From assembly GCF_020360975.1 (NCBI RefSeq), contig NW_025408672.1:1612001-1676000 (forward strand): a stretch of 64,000 nt of DNA. Direction: 5' to 3'. Made by a program: the position numbers and the translations under genes. Position 1 is the stretch's first letter. Every line of letters begins with the position of its first letter. This DNA comes from Hirsutella rhossiliensis. Taxonomy: Eukaryota > Ascomycota > Sordariomycetes > Hypocreales > Ophiocordycipitaceae. Shown in pieces: positions 23,180 through 35,009 of this stretch. A model generated the notes under the pieces. The model saw only the letters and a list, made by a program, of their open reading frames with translations. It made no database searches and was not told where the DNA came from.

Positions 23180-26100
23180 CGCTTCCTATCTACCCCGTAA
23201 GTATACTTAAAGGCTTTATAAGAGCCTAGATTATATAATTAGATATTATCCTTAATTATAGCTAATTCGAATATTTATTTTTCCCTTTTAAAGTAAAGGC
23301 CGTTAGTTACGCGACTTTAGTAGAGATAAAGAAGTATAGAGTAAAGCAATCTCTAAGACTTATATTAATAACTTAAGACCCTTAGAGCTATATATAGAAC
23401 CGATAATTAAATAATTACGCGGTTAGTTACTCTATTAATCCTTAGCTATATACTACGCGTACTTTAAGTATATACCCTTATCCTTATTAAACTAGTTAAG
23501 CTTTTTCTTTAGCCTTATTAACTTATAGTTATAAAGGTCTAGCTAAACCTTATCCTTTACTATAAACCTATTTATAGGATCTTATAACTTATTAGCTTAC
23601 CGCTTTTAGTCTTAAGCGGTAGATACTATAAAAGATTAATAGAACTCTATAACTTATTATAGCTTTTATATAAAGGTAAACGCCTTACCTTTTAAGGAGC
23701 TAGCTAAGTAGTGCTTTATACTTATATTTATAGTAATAGGCTATACTAATAGTAGTTTAAACTTATATAGTATAAGGAAAAAAGATATATTAATAAAAGA
23801 GTTCGACTTATTATTAAGTGTTATCTAAGCTATAGGAAGCTACTTATCTTAGTCTACTTAGTTATAGGCTATTACCTTTTAAAGGTAAGCTTATACTTCT
23901 TAGTTAAAGCGTTTAAGCCCCTTATTAGTTTATAAGTAGTAGGCTATACTTAGTAACTAAGTAACTTAAAGTAGCTTATAAAGGTACTATTAAAAGTAGC
24001 TAGTTTAATTAGTACCCTTATTATTAGTAATTAAGACTAGCTATTAATAAAAGTAAACGTAGTATTAAAGGAAGCGCTTAGTATAGGCCTTTACTTTTAT
24101 AAATAGTATTAGCTTTAATACTACCTCCTTACTTAAACGGCCTCTAATAACTTTATAGTTATAGTTACCGCTTACTGTAAAAAGGAGGTTTATAATAAAG
24201 TCTATCTATATATATATATAAAACCGGTTAAGGATTAATAGTAACTTTAATAGCCCCCTCTTAAGCGCTTATTAAATCTTTAAGTAGCTATAAATATTAT
24301 AGTTATTAAGGAAATAGCGGATATATAGTACTATAAGCAGCTAGTAAAAGTACTAGCTAATCGCCGCTAGTATACCTTTATAGCTAAGGTAGCTAATTAC
24401 GCTTAAGTTATAAATTATCTATATAATCTGCTTTCTTAACTTATCTCGCTCCTTAACTTTTAAAAGGGCCGCCCTAGCTATAGCTTCTATTATTACTATC
24501 GCGCCTAAGACTTATAGCTTGCTTTTATAGTATAGGTAGCTATAAGGGTTAATATAGTAGTCGCTTACTTAGACTTTTAACCTAAGGCTATAGTTAAGAG
24601 AGCGCGCCCTTACCTTTATAGTATAGTATACGCTTATATATATACTATCTTATATTACTAGCTAGTCTTATAAGTATTAGAGCTCCTTATCTTAGAAGAT
24701 ATACTAAGGGACGTTAAGTATACCCTTAAGAGGGGCTAGGACCTAAGCCGCTTTTAAGGGGTCGCCCTCTACCCTTAATAGAGTAGCGCTAAGGTAAGTC
24801 TAAAGCGCTTTATTTAAGATTATCTATATATCTCGTATATTAAGGTCTATAAAGGTAGCCTAGTCTTACTCTTTTTATAAGAAAGTATCTAGTACTATAG
24901 CCTCCTTACTTAGTTTATACTTAATATAAAACTAAAAGTATAAGAGATACTTTATTTAGCGCGCTTACTACTTTAAGAGATACTATTAAGTTATAAAGTA
25001 TTTAAGGTTCCTATAGTTTATAAAGATCTTAAAGCTCTTATAGCTATAGAGCTTTACTTACTATTACTTAAGGTAGCTAATAATTATTAATATCTCCTTA
25101 TTATAGATTATATCGTTTCTCTTTACTATAGTAAGCTTATATAAGTAGAACGCTATTAGCCTCCTCTACCTTTTTACTTCTTAAGATAGGGTTCTCTTAA
25201 GTATATAGCTACTATAGTTTACTTCTATAGTTAAGGGATTATTAAGGTCCTACTATAGTAGTACTAAGGCCTATAAAAATAAGTCCTTAAAAGCCTAGAA
25301 TGCCTTTACTTATATAGGTCCCTAAGAGAAAAGGGCCCTATCCCTTATTAGCTTATTAAGCGGTAGTATAATCTATAAGAACTCCTTAATAAAGACCTAG
25401 TAGTAGTTAGCTAAGCTAAGGTATTTAATACGCTTAACGCTAAATTCGTACTTAGCTAAGTCTAGGTATAAGCTATATTCCGCTAAGTAGTTTAGTACCT
25501 TCTATACTTTCTATATATAGTCCTTATAGCTCCTACTTAAATAAATAAGAATATTATCTATATATATAAATATAAACTTATTAAGGAAGCCCTTAAGTAC
25601 CTAGTTAATATAATATTAAAACGTAGCTAAGGCACCTACTAAGCTAAAGGGGGTAACTATTTATTTAAATAAGCTATATCTTATATAGAACGCTATCTTT
25701 TACTCCTCTTTATATACTATTTATACCTTATAAAACGCTTAAATAACGTTAAGCTTTATTAACTACTTTACTTTTACTAGGTTATAAAGGGTCTCTTTTA
25801 TAAGCGGAAGGAGGTACTAGTCTAAGTATATAATTACGTTTAACGCTTAGTAGTTTATATAGAAATAAAGTCCCCCCCTAGCTTTTATATAAATAGGACT
25901 AGAGCTACTACTTAAAAGGAGCTAGCCTTAATAAATCCCTTTTTAAGGAGGTCTATAAAGGTCTTTTTTAATATAAGTAATTCCTCTTATAATATATTAT
26001 ATAATAGCTTAAATAGTAAGGGAAGCTCTTTACTATTATCCTTTATATAAAGCGGTATTAAGTAGTCTACGCTTAGCTTATAAGGGTTTAACTTATTAGC

Positions 26101-26880
26101 CTTACTCTTTTAAAAGAGCGGTAGTAAGTTATAAAACTAAAGTAGGATAGCCTATTATAGCTCCTCTTTTAATATAAGGCGCTTCGGTTATAGCGCTTTC
26201 TTAATATCTACTAAGCTAACTATATAGATCGACGCTATAGCTATACCTAACCCCCTCTACCTATAGATTTACTATAATATACCTATAAATACTAAGGCTA
26301 AGACTACCTAAGCGTTTTATAAGTTAAGTAGGGCGCCTAGCGCTCTTTTCCCTTTACCGCTATACTAGGCCTAGGACTATATAGGGCTAAACTATAGCCT
26401 CCCTTTATATAGTACTAAATATAACTTTATATACGTTACCTTTAGCTTCTAAGAATTAAGGGAGACTTAAGCTAAGGGACTATATATACTATTAGTAGCT
26501 ATAAGAGGCCGTTAACCTCTATAGCTACTTAGGCGATAACTTTAATAACCGCGCTTTCTATCGTAGCTAAGGTGCCCTTTATATACTTAAAGTAAATCTT
26601 CTTTATTAATAAGTATAGCTTAAGGGCTTTCGCGTTATTAATTATAGTATAATACTAATAGCCTTTATCTATAAAGGTAAAGAGGAGGTAAGTTTAATTA
26701 ATAATAACTAGTATTAAAGTAGGTTCTTCTTTAATATACCTTACTAAGTCCTCCTTAGTTAGTATTAGCTTACTAAGCTCTAGGGCTTACTTTTATATTA
26801 AAGCTAAGCTTTTCCCTTTACTTTATATATAATAAAGGTTCCCTTATCTCCTTTATTCTTAGATTTTAATAAAGCATAGG
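23180..26880 (-). pseudogene. Gypsy-E pol (RT, RNase H, integrase), minus strand
   Basis: Read on the minus strand from 26880 downward. A protease-side segment (26870-26480) is homologous to Gypsy-B 2. RT follows: AFYKV then SLVGALATF (about 25640-25670) and the catalytic box Y-I-D-N at 25553-25564 (normally YIDD), within FIYIDNILIY. RNase H has AFKDLFL-ALVLL--DLNNPLTIEVN at about 25290-25200; the VEVD/TDAS aspartate is now Asn. The integrase catalytic-domain segment IDFIINL is at about 24194-24205. Homology to Gypsy-B is clear across integrase (23500-24300 against 35410-36200), but divergence is higher than between the two B copies, so I treat E as a sister family. Gag and 5' LTR are missing; a Gypsy-B LTR starts at 26881. 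Confidence 0.7.
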
Positions 26881-27378
26881 TATTATAAAGTAAGTAAAGG
26901 TATATATGTAAATACTATTTATAAGATAATATTAATAAGCTATATAAAGCTCTTTTATATATAGTAAGCCTATATATATATATAGGATCTAGCCCTTTAT
27001 ATATAACTATATAGCTTAGGCTATAGCCTAAGCTTATAACTTATAATAGTTAAAGACTCTTATATAATACCCTCCTTTTAGTATAGCGCGGCGCTGCCCT
27101 ATTAATAGCTTTTATATAATTAGGCCTTAGGCTCTTTATACTACTAGCTCTACCTTACCCTTTCCTATTAATTATACTAGCCCTACTAGCCTTATTATCC
27201 TTATACTTATTAACCTAGGTAGCTAAAACCTAGCTTTATACTTATTAGCTAGCTAGCTATATAAATAAGGGCGTAATTTATTATATATACTCTTAAGCGG
27301 CTAGTAGCCGGCCTAGACCTATATAAGCCTTAGGTTGCCTATCCGTTTAGCCTTAAGTAGCTTACTTTTAAGGTAGTA
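26881..27378 (-). repeat. Gypsy-B LTR (3' LTR of copy 1)
   Basis: About 500 bp and colinear with 36594-37096 and with 63815-64000. In plus orientation it starts TATTATAAAGTAAG and ends AGTA, just before a long pyrimidine tract (27379-27418). On the element (minus) strand that tract is the polypurine primer site preceding the 3' LTR, so orientation is fixed. Confidence 0.75.
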
Positions 27379-27607
27379 TCTTTTCTTTCTTTTTTCCTTT
27401 TTTTCTCTTCCTTCTTTAACTATAATAATAATAATAAGTAAGTTTTACTTTACTTAAAGCATTAGTTTATTCTTAGCTATATAAGCTACCTTATTAATAA
27501 GTACTTATAAGAATAGCTATAATAATAATAGTAGTAATAGTAGTAATAATAACTTTAACTAATAAGTCTCTTATCCTATAAAGTAAAAGGCTATGTTCTA
27601 CTATACT
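27379..27607 (-). other. Gypsy-B polypurine tract and 3' leader, copy 1
   Basis: On the minus strand this is a 40-base purine run followed by LTR. Upstream are TAA/TAG trinucleotide runs (27421-27445 and 27515-27550) shared with 37137-37300. The copia-A copy (iii) is inserted at 27608. Confidence 0.6.
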
Positions 27608-28032
27608 TATTATAAAGCGTAGCTTAATTTCGTAGTTCTTAGAGATATCTCTTAGTATAAGGGACCTAGGAAGCTAAAAACCAGGTTTTAAGGAAGGAGC
27701 TAAAAGGAGGTATAGAAAGGAGGGTAAGGGTAAGAGGGGAAGTAAAAGTAGCGATAGCTTCCTATAAAGGTAGTAAGAGATAAAATAGATATACCGGTAA
27801 TAGCTAGAAAGAAGGGGAAAACTAATAAAAGGCTCGGTAGTTAAGAGGATATTAGTAGCTTCTTTAAGTAGGATATTCTTTATTAATTAAGATACTAAAT
27901 AGGTATAAAAAGAGGCGTTAGATAGAGGAAAGAAAAAGCATTAAAAATATCTCTACCCTACTAGTCCGACCCCTTACTTTTAATTTTACCTTTATATATT
28001 TTTATATACTTCTTATATCTCTCTTTACGAGA
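27608..28032 (+). repeat. 5' LTR of copia-A copy (iii)
   Basis: 425 bp, about 60 bp shorter than the LTRs of copies (i) and (ii); the missing part lies around 27955-27975, where the CTCTGCCCTGCC region of the other LTRs is shortened. Heavily RIP-mutated. Confidence 0.75.
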
Positions 28033-28344
28033 GTTATAAGCCTAGGAGGGGATAGTATACTACCCTTATAACTTCCGGTAACTACGCGCGGTGCGGGGTT
28101 TAATCCCCCGAAGACGACTACCTCTCTTAGATTTCCTTAGGTTATTAGCGTAGCGCTTAGTATTCGACTCCCGCGTCTTAGGCTATAAGGTCTAGGGCTC
28201 CCGGCGGAGCCGCGATCCCTAAGGGGGGGTATCGGAAGACGCGGTTATTAGATATATATTATTTATAGCGTACTTATAAGAGCGCGCCTTTTACCTTTAC
28301 TTACGTAGCGTAATAGTCTTTAAGATAGTTATAAGCCTAGGAGG
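28022..28344 (+). repeat. Duplicated LTR end plus primer site enclosing about 270 bp
   Basis: The block covering the last LTR bases and the primer site (28022-28049) recurs at 28317-28344 with a few differences; both copies contain AGTTATAAGCCTAGGAGG. The other three copia-A copies have this block once with nothing between. The enclosed segment (about 28057-28316) has no match elsewhere in the window and is rather GC-rich. At 28094-28110 it forms CGGGG-TTTAATC-CCCCG, a perfect five-pair stem with a seven-base loop fitting a tRNA T-arm (TTCAATC before RIP), which also resembles a Pol III B box. It may be a tRNA-derived SINE or RNA captured in reverse transcription. No full tRNA fold is visible. 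Confidence 0.45.
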
Positions 28345-28470
28345 AATAGAATTACTATACCTTCTAGCTACTATAAAAGGCACCTTTCTTATATCCCTTA
28401 TAGCTTCCTTTTACCCCTCTTACTAAAAAAGCCGATTTTTAACTAACTTTTCTACCCTTCCCTTATAATA

Positions 28471-30060
28471 ATATTAAAAAACGACTATACCGCCCCTATA
28501 GTTTATAGGACGATTCTTATAGAACCTTAAGATTAAGATAAGTAGGTAAAGGAGCTATAGGCTCGTATAGATAGAACTATTTATAATTAGGTCTTCTTTA
28601 ATAAGTAGGACCCTCTCGAGCCCCTTCTTTATCCTAGGGCAATAGAATTTATAGAGGGAGATTCCCTCTTCTTTAAGCTAACCTCTATATAGTAGAGAGC
28701 TTTTTCTACTACCTTAGGTAACTATAAGAGTTACTAAAAGGAATACCTCTATAAGATAAAGCTACTAAGTACTATATATATAGCGATAATAAAATCCGTT
28801 AGTACTATAAAGCTAATCTCTCTTTAAAAGGAAGAGACCCTTAAGTAGTAGCTTTTAAAGCTCGAGACCTTAATAGCTCCCTTAAAGGGCTATATAACTA
28901 ACCGTATTAAGAAGACCTATATAGTATACCTAGGAGCCTTTTTTACTAGGAACCTACTAGCTTCTTTATAGCCTTCTAAGTAAGAAGAAATCCTCGAGGA
29001 AGCTAACTAATACTTCTTAATAAAAGCCCTTTCTAGCTAGTAGCTATAGGATATATCTCTACTAATAAAGCCTATTAATAACGGTTACTTAACTATATTT
29101 TTAAAGTCTAGCTAGGAACTAAACGAAGAAGCTACTAAAGTATAATAATAAGCAGTCTTATTCCTTTATAGCTAGCCCTCGACCTAGATAGCTCGACCTG
29201 CTGCCCCTATAGCTACTATAGCCCTTATTACTATAGCCCGCGCTGCTACTACTACTACTACTCTTTTAGCTCCTTCTCCCTTAAGAGCCTTAACGCCGTC
29301 GTTAACTATAGCTACTACCCTAGCCTAAGCTATATATCTTACTTTAGGCCCGGCCCTAGCTTTATTAGTCCGTCCGGCCTAAATAGTCCCTTAATAAACC
29401 TTTTAGTCCGTTAGTCGAAAAATTAAGGAACTAGTTAAAATCGAACCTCGTTAAAATTAATAATAAGGGGTAAAAAGGGGGGGTTTTTAAGTAGACCTTT
29501 TAAACTAAGATAAGGGTTCCTTAAAGAAATAAAAGACTAAACGAAATAGCTGCTTAGCCTATAGATCCCTAGGCTATTAGTTATTATAATACTAGTAGGT
29601 CTTTAAGGAAAACCGACCTAAAGGATTTAACCGTTTAAAGAAGCTATAAGAAATAATATAATAGTCTCTTAAAAAGGACCCCTTTTTATAAAAGAAGATA
29701 GATAAGATTTAGGTTTCTAAGAAATAGTAACTAACGCTACTACTATAAATTAGAGGAAAACTTATTAGTATAGCGAATTTAGTATTTATCTTCCTTATAA
29801 ATTAGTAAGACCGCCTATTAGGACCGTCCGACTATCCCCTATAAAAATTAGCTATCCTTAACTCTAGTACTTCCCTTAATATCTATAATACCCTCTTATA
29901 AGTCCGGTCCTTTAAGAAGGTATAGAAGGAATACCTTATTACTAGGGAATTAATAATATAGATAGAGGGATATAGAAGGGTGAATTATACGATAAAATTA
30001 CTTAATAGGTCTATACGAATTCTTCGACGAAAAAGGGTAGCTTTTTACCCTCGATTTTTA
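28471..30060 (+). pseudogene. Copia-A (iii) gag and linker, RIP-damaged
   Basis: Starts at 28471 with ATA for ATG, aligned to 2684 and 44788. Contains RRTILIEP, the FS-L-TS core, LKLETLIAPL near 28860-28890, an Ala-rich linker near 29200-29350, and a basic segment near 29450-29550. At 29740-29760 a short deletion relative to 3955-3985 removes the sequence corresponding to CCCTTATTCGATCTA. Role: capsid and assembly. Confidence 0.65.
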
Positions 30061-33000
30061 ACGAGCTTAATTTCCTTCTACTTTCTTTAAGAAGAAGGAA
30101 TCTTTTAAGATATAACGTTTAAGCCTAAAAGGCTAGTCTAAAAGAATTAAACGATTAAGCTTATTAAGGAAAAGTTCGGTTAATTTATTCTTAAATTCTG
30201 ACCTATTATTAAGAAGGAATTACTTAAGAAGTTAGCTTTCCCTACTAAGAGGAATAGGTCTACTATAAAGGACCCTCTTTTAGTAGCTAAAGGAGACGGC
30301 CTTCTTTAGTACGTAAGACTTAGTTACCGAGGCCCCCTAGCTTTATATAAGCTAAGCTAGTAATAGGGCGTACGAATAAAGGGCCTAAAGACCGTTAAAT
30401 ATAAATACTACGGCTAAGGGAAGACTAAGAGACGAATTTCTAAACGAACCCCTTTATAGCTAGACTAGCTATATAAGGAAGTTTAGGTCGACTAGACCAA
30501 CGTCTCTAAGGACTAAGAAAGCTTTATAGGGTAATAGTTTTTATAGACGCTTTTTTAAGAATAGTTTTCCTTTATTTCTTATATACCTACTTAAGTAAAT
30601 ATAACTAGTTTACCTTTTAGGACTTCGTTAACTAGATAAAGTCCTACTTTAGCTTTAAGGTAAAGAAGATACGGTCTAACGGAGAGCTATTTTTAAAGGA
30701 TATCTTAAATTAGCTTCGAAAAAGAGGCATTTTACCCTTCTTATTAGCACTATATACCTAGGCCTAGAACGGAGGGGCGGAAAGATTAAGGGGTGCTATA
30801 ATAAAAAGGGCCTATACGATAAAACTTACTATAAGGCTTCCCTATAACCTTTAAAGGGAAGTCGTTAAGACTGCTTATTACTTTTAGAACTAGACCCTTA
30901 GGGACCCTAAGAACCCTAGGGAATTAAACTAAGGAATAAACTAAAAATCCCCCCTTAAGCTCTTTATAAAAAGGAGGGCCTTACTAGCCTACCTTTATAC
31001 TTATATCTATAAGGTATACGCTATAACTATTAATATATAGCTAAAAAGGAAGAAGAAAAGAAAGCTTAATCCTAGAGCTTTTATTAGTTACCTTATTAGC
31101 TATAATTCTACGAATATCTTCTAGATCTAGATTCCTCTTTTATAGAAGGTTATTTTAACTAGGGATATAAATTTCGATAAATCTAGCTTCTTTAATAAAA
31201 AGAGGGATTAATAGCCCCTCTTACTCTCTTAACGTTAGCTAATTTAAAAGATCTAAATCCCCCCTTCTTAATAGTTATAAGAATAGGCCCTAGATAAGGA
31301 AACGGAAGAAGAACCTAACGTTAAAGTAGTCGAGGATAACGCTTACTTTAAAGAAGAAGAGGACGCTACTAGATTAGATAATCTAGATAAAGAAGGAGAC
31401 TATAGGAAAGCGGTATAGATAGAAAACGCCTACCTCCCTATGCCTCCTCTTATAGAATAAGAAGAAGATCTAAAAGTAGCTTTTTCTATTAGTCTTCCTA
31501 TCTTAACCCTTAAGGGGGTAGGAAAGGTACCTCTTTCTCTCTTAAAGGATTACCTAGCTGCCTTTTTATCCCTACTTTAAGAAGTAAAGGAAGGTATAGG
31601 GCCCGATATAGTTACTAAAGAAGACTAACCTCTCCCTTATTTTAATCGGTTTTCCGACTTTTATCTAACGCTTATAGAAGACGGTTCCTATAGAGTATTT
31701 ATAGTAGGCCGGCTTTTTAAGCTACTATTAGTAAGGAAGGTATATAAAAGAGATCTCCCGGACCTACTAGTAAACTAAAAGTAGCTAGAAAGATAACCCT
31801 TTAAAGACTAGGTTTTCTAAGCCTAGAAAGACTACCTAGCCTTATATAAAGAGATAGGGTTATTTAAAGAGGTCCTTAAGGAAAGGGTAAGAGGAAAATA
31901 GGTCCTTAGTAATAAGTAGGTCTTTATTTATAAGACTAATAAATATAGTATCCTTTAAAAGTATAAGACCTAGCTAGTTATTTATAGGAATTAATAGGAA
32001 AAAGGGGATCTACCTACTAAGGTAACTACCTTAGTAAGGATATCGTTTTAGACCCTTATAGCTATAGTAGTAGAATTCGACCTTAAACTTAATTAAATAG
32101 ATATAGTTAACGCTTTTATTAACTACTTACTTAAGGAAGAAGATATTATTTATATACGCTTTCTACTAAGCTTTTAATAGCTAGGAAAGGTTCTATAGCT
32201 TAGGAAAGCTCTATATAGACTATAAAGATTACCCTTTCTTTAGTAATAGTATTTAATAGGTTCCTTTAAAGCCCTAGGCTTTAAGAAAGTCCTTTAGGAA
32301 CTATATATAATATAAAAGGGTAAATTTATAGTCTTCTTTTACGTTAACGATATTATCTAGGCCTACCTAAAAGAGGAAAAAGTAACTACTAAGGAGGCTA
32401 TAAAAGGGCTATAATAAAGGTATAAGATAACTAAGCTAAGGGAGCTAAAGTAGTTCCTAGGGATTTAAATTCTTTAGAATAGGTTTTAATAGACTATCTA
32501 GCTTACCTAAGACGCCTATATTAATAAGGTCGCTTATAAATTCCTCCTTAATCCCCTTAATAAGAAGCTTCCTTCTACGCTTATATTAAATAAAGAGCTT
32601 TTACTTAATCTATCCTTTTAAGCTAAGGAGTAAGAGAAATACCTATACTAATAAAAGGTAGGCTCCTTGCTTTTTTTAGCGATTTCTACTAGACCGGATA
32701 TCTCTTTTATAGTCTCCCGGCTAGCTAAGTATAACTAGAATCCTAGCCCTAGGTACTAAGAAAAAGTAGACCGAGCTATCCTTTATCTCTATTTAATAAG
32801 ATTATATAGTCTACGCCTAAGAGTATAAGGAAGGAAACTAGCTACTAAAATCTTCTTTTATTTAAGCGATTCGTCCTCTATAGATAATTCCTTAGATAGA
32901 AAGAGCTTATAAGGGTATATTATATCCCTTTTTAAAGGAACTATTACTTAGAGAGCTTCGAAGTAAGCTACTATTACGACTTTAAGTATAGAGGTAAAGC

Positions 33001-33200
33001 TACTAGCTCTTTTAAAAGTATTAAAAGAAGCCACCGACCCCTTTAGCTATAGAATATAATAATATATAGACTATATAAATTCTTATAAAGGAAAATAAAA
33101 AGCTATTAACCTAGCTATAATATATTAATATCTATTAGTATTAGTTACGCTAAGAAGTTTAAAAGGGACTTATTTCTATCCGTTAAGTTTTAATAGTATT
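30061..33200 (+). pseudogene. Copia-A (iii) pol: integrase, RT, RNase H
   Basis: Integrase lies at about 30380-30950, with a conserved KAYYLRNRTLRDPRGL-like region toward its end that is partly readable in copy (ii). RT has a recognisable fingers region with the catalytic box at 32340-32351 reading Y-V-N-D; the first catalytic Asp is lost. RNase H covers about 32860-33110 with DSS--DNSLDRKSL-GY and SIE-KLLALLK. Together these made the enzymes for cDNA synthesis and insertion of copia. Stop codons are spread throughout. Confidence 0.65.
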
Positions 33201-33653
33201 AATAAAAGCTAATAGTCTTATAAAGCCCTTACTAAAGTAGAAGCTAGCTATCTTTTTATAGTAAATTAGGCTAGAATATATTCGAGAGAAGCTATCCTTA
33301 GACGCCCGCCTTAAGAGTCTATAAAAGGAGCTAATAGTATATAGGAGAAAGGAGACGTCTATAGCTAAAGAGAGGAACTAGGACTTATCTTAAAGGAGGG
33401 CCCCTAGCTTAATTAAGACTTACTTTTCTTAAAGACCCTCTTTTTAGGGACTTATCCTTAAAGAAGCCCCCCTTTATTATAGGACTTAATTTCCTCCTTA
33501 GGCCCCTTTTCCTAAAGTAGGTCTAAAAGAGCCTAGGGCTAAAACCTAGATTTCTTAAGTAAGAGATAAGTATAAACTAAGACCTCCTTTATACGCTTAC
33601 TAGCCTAATTATTTAGCTTTACCCTTAAGAGGCAAGCTATAGCTAAGGGGGTA

Positions 33654-34003
33654 TATCGCGAAGTATAGCTTAATTTTATAGTTCCTAGAGATATCTCTTA
33701 GTATAAGGGACCTAGGAAGCTAAAAAATAGGTTTTAAGGAAGGGGCTAAAAGGAGGTATAGAGAAGAGGGTAAGGGTAAAAGGGGAAGTAAAAGTAGTAA
33801 TAGCTTCTTATAAAGGTAGCGAGAGATAAGATAGATAGGCCGGTAATAGCTAGAAAGGAGGGGAAAAACTAGTAAAAAGCTTAGTAGTTAAGAGGATACT
33901 AGTAGCTTCTGTAATTAGGATCTTCTTTATTAATTAAGATACTAAATAAGTATAAAGAAGGGCGTTAAATAAAGGAAAAAAGAATAATTAAAAATATCTT
34001 TAC
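33654..34003 (+). repeat. 3' LTR of copia-A copy (iii), truncated
   Basis: Starts TATCGCGAAG, close to the unmutated terminus TGTCGCGAAG, and aligns with 27608-27960. It lacks the last 70-80 bp of the LTR. Confidence 0.75.
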
Positions 34004-34029
34004 TTCTCCCTCTTTCTTTTTTCTTTCTT

Positions 34030-34903
34030 AGAGTATATAGAGTTATTTATTAATACTATACTAAGCGCGGCTAATAACGACTCTATTACTACCGCCGCTC
34101 TTACCTATACTCCCGCGACCGCGCCTACCGCTACCGCCCTTACCTCCGCTATATTAGCCGCTCTTATATTGCTCTTTAAAGTAATAACGCTATCCCCGCC
34201 GCCGCCTATAACGCCTAGCCCCTTTACCCTTACTTCTACCTCTACTTCCTTTATAACTCCGCTATTTAGTAAGTAAAATAGCTATTTTCTACTAACTTCT
34301 TAAAGTATAAGCGCTAAGTATAGGCTAAAGCCGCTTATACGGCCCCTTATATATAGTATATATTATAAGAGCTCCTTTACGCCGACTAAGTTAAGCGCCG
34401 CTATAGTAGTAGTTATTATTATTATACGCGTACTAGCTATACTTATAAGGCGGCGCCTCCTCTCTTACTTATTATAGCGTTAGCTTAAAAGGCTAGTATA
34501 TATAAGTAGGTATAGAGGGCTACTAAGAAGCGCCTTACCGCTACTATAGCCGCTTACTATAATCTCCGCGCCCTTAAGCGCTAAGGCCTTATCCTTAAGT
34601 AAGTTCCTCTCCTTTTACTTTTTTACTTCTACTACTAACTCCCTTAGTATTAAGGATACTACTTTTATCGCCTTATTAATAGTTCTTTTAGCTATACTTA
34701 CCGCTACCCTTACTACTATTACTAGCCGCTTTCCCCTTACCTTTACTACCCTTAAAGCTACTACTACCGCTAACTAGCTTATAGGCTTAAAGGGCCGCTT
34801 AAGCGCCTTAGAGAGCGCTACTACTATTAATAAGGAGGAGGAGGAAGAGAAAGAGAAGGCTAATAAGGATAATAATAATAATAAAGGTAAAGATAAAGAA
34901 TAG
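34030..34903 (+). pseudogene. Antisense frame of Gypsy-B, copy 1 (two exons)
   Basis: Plus-strand coding relic between Gypsy-B integrase (35010-36442, minus) and the 3' LTR (26881-27378), thus opposite to gag-pol. The frame is the same as in the copy at 37390-38277. Exon 1 has a His/Arg/Tyr-rich N-terminus, then LLKYKR-type and KAAPPLLL segments and a helix ATKKRLTA--AAY-NLRALKR (about 34520-34585). A 49-nt intron (34599-34647) has GTAAGT at its start, CTAAC at 34635-34639 and TTAG at its end. Exon 2 reads KDTTFIALL, then LIGLKGRLSALES, then an acidic Glu/Lys/Asn tail to the stop at 34901-34903. No known domain. The start is uncertain because copia-A cuts the leader. Confidence 0.65.
34599..34647 (+). 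other. 49-nt spliceosomal intron in the antisense frame, copy 1
   Basis: Donor GTAAGT, branch-like CTAAC eight bases before the acceptor TTAG, pyrimidine-rich body. Removing it joins two otherwise out-of-frame segments. The copy at 37964-38012 has the same length. Confidence 0.6.
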
Positions 34904-35009
34904 GTTTAAGTAGTTTAAGGGCTTTACTTTAAAATAAACGCTATTTTTATCTTTACTTATACTATCGCGCTTATATTATTATAACTACTTACTTTACTTT
35001 ATTTACTTT

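Larger units (their letters stand above)
27608..34003 (+). mobile_element. Copia-A copy (iii), plus strand, 3' LTR cut short
   Basis: 5' LTR 27608-28032, duplicated primer site (28033 and again at 28328), gag from 28471, pol to about 33200, 3' LTR from 33654. The 3' LTR ends at about 34003 instead of reaching the CGAGA end. The junction falls on a short shared sequence (AAATATCT..AC) present in both the copia LTR and the Gypsy-B leader (compare 37365-37380), which suggests a deletion through microhomology after insertion into Gypsy-B copy 1. Confidence 0.8.

Noticed and set aside
28057..28316. Functional tRNA gene
   Set aside because: Only a T-arm-like hairpin is visible; no acceptor, D or anticodon stem pairs around it on either strand.
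34030..34903. First reading as the gag of Gypsy-B on the plus strand
   Set aside because: The gag with zinc knuckle of this family is at 62552-63814 on the minus strand next to the 5' LTR, and the polypurine tract places 36594-37096 as a 3' LTR.
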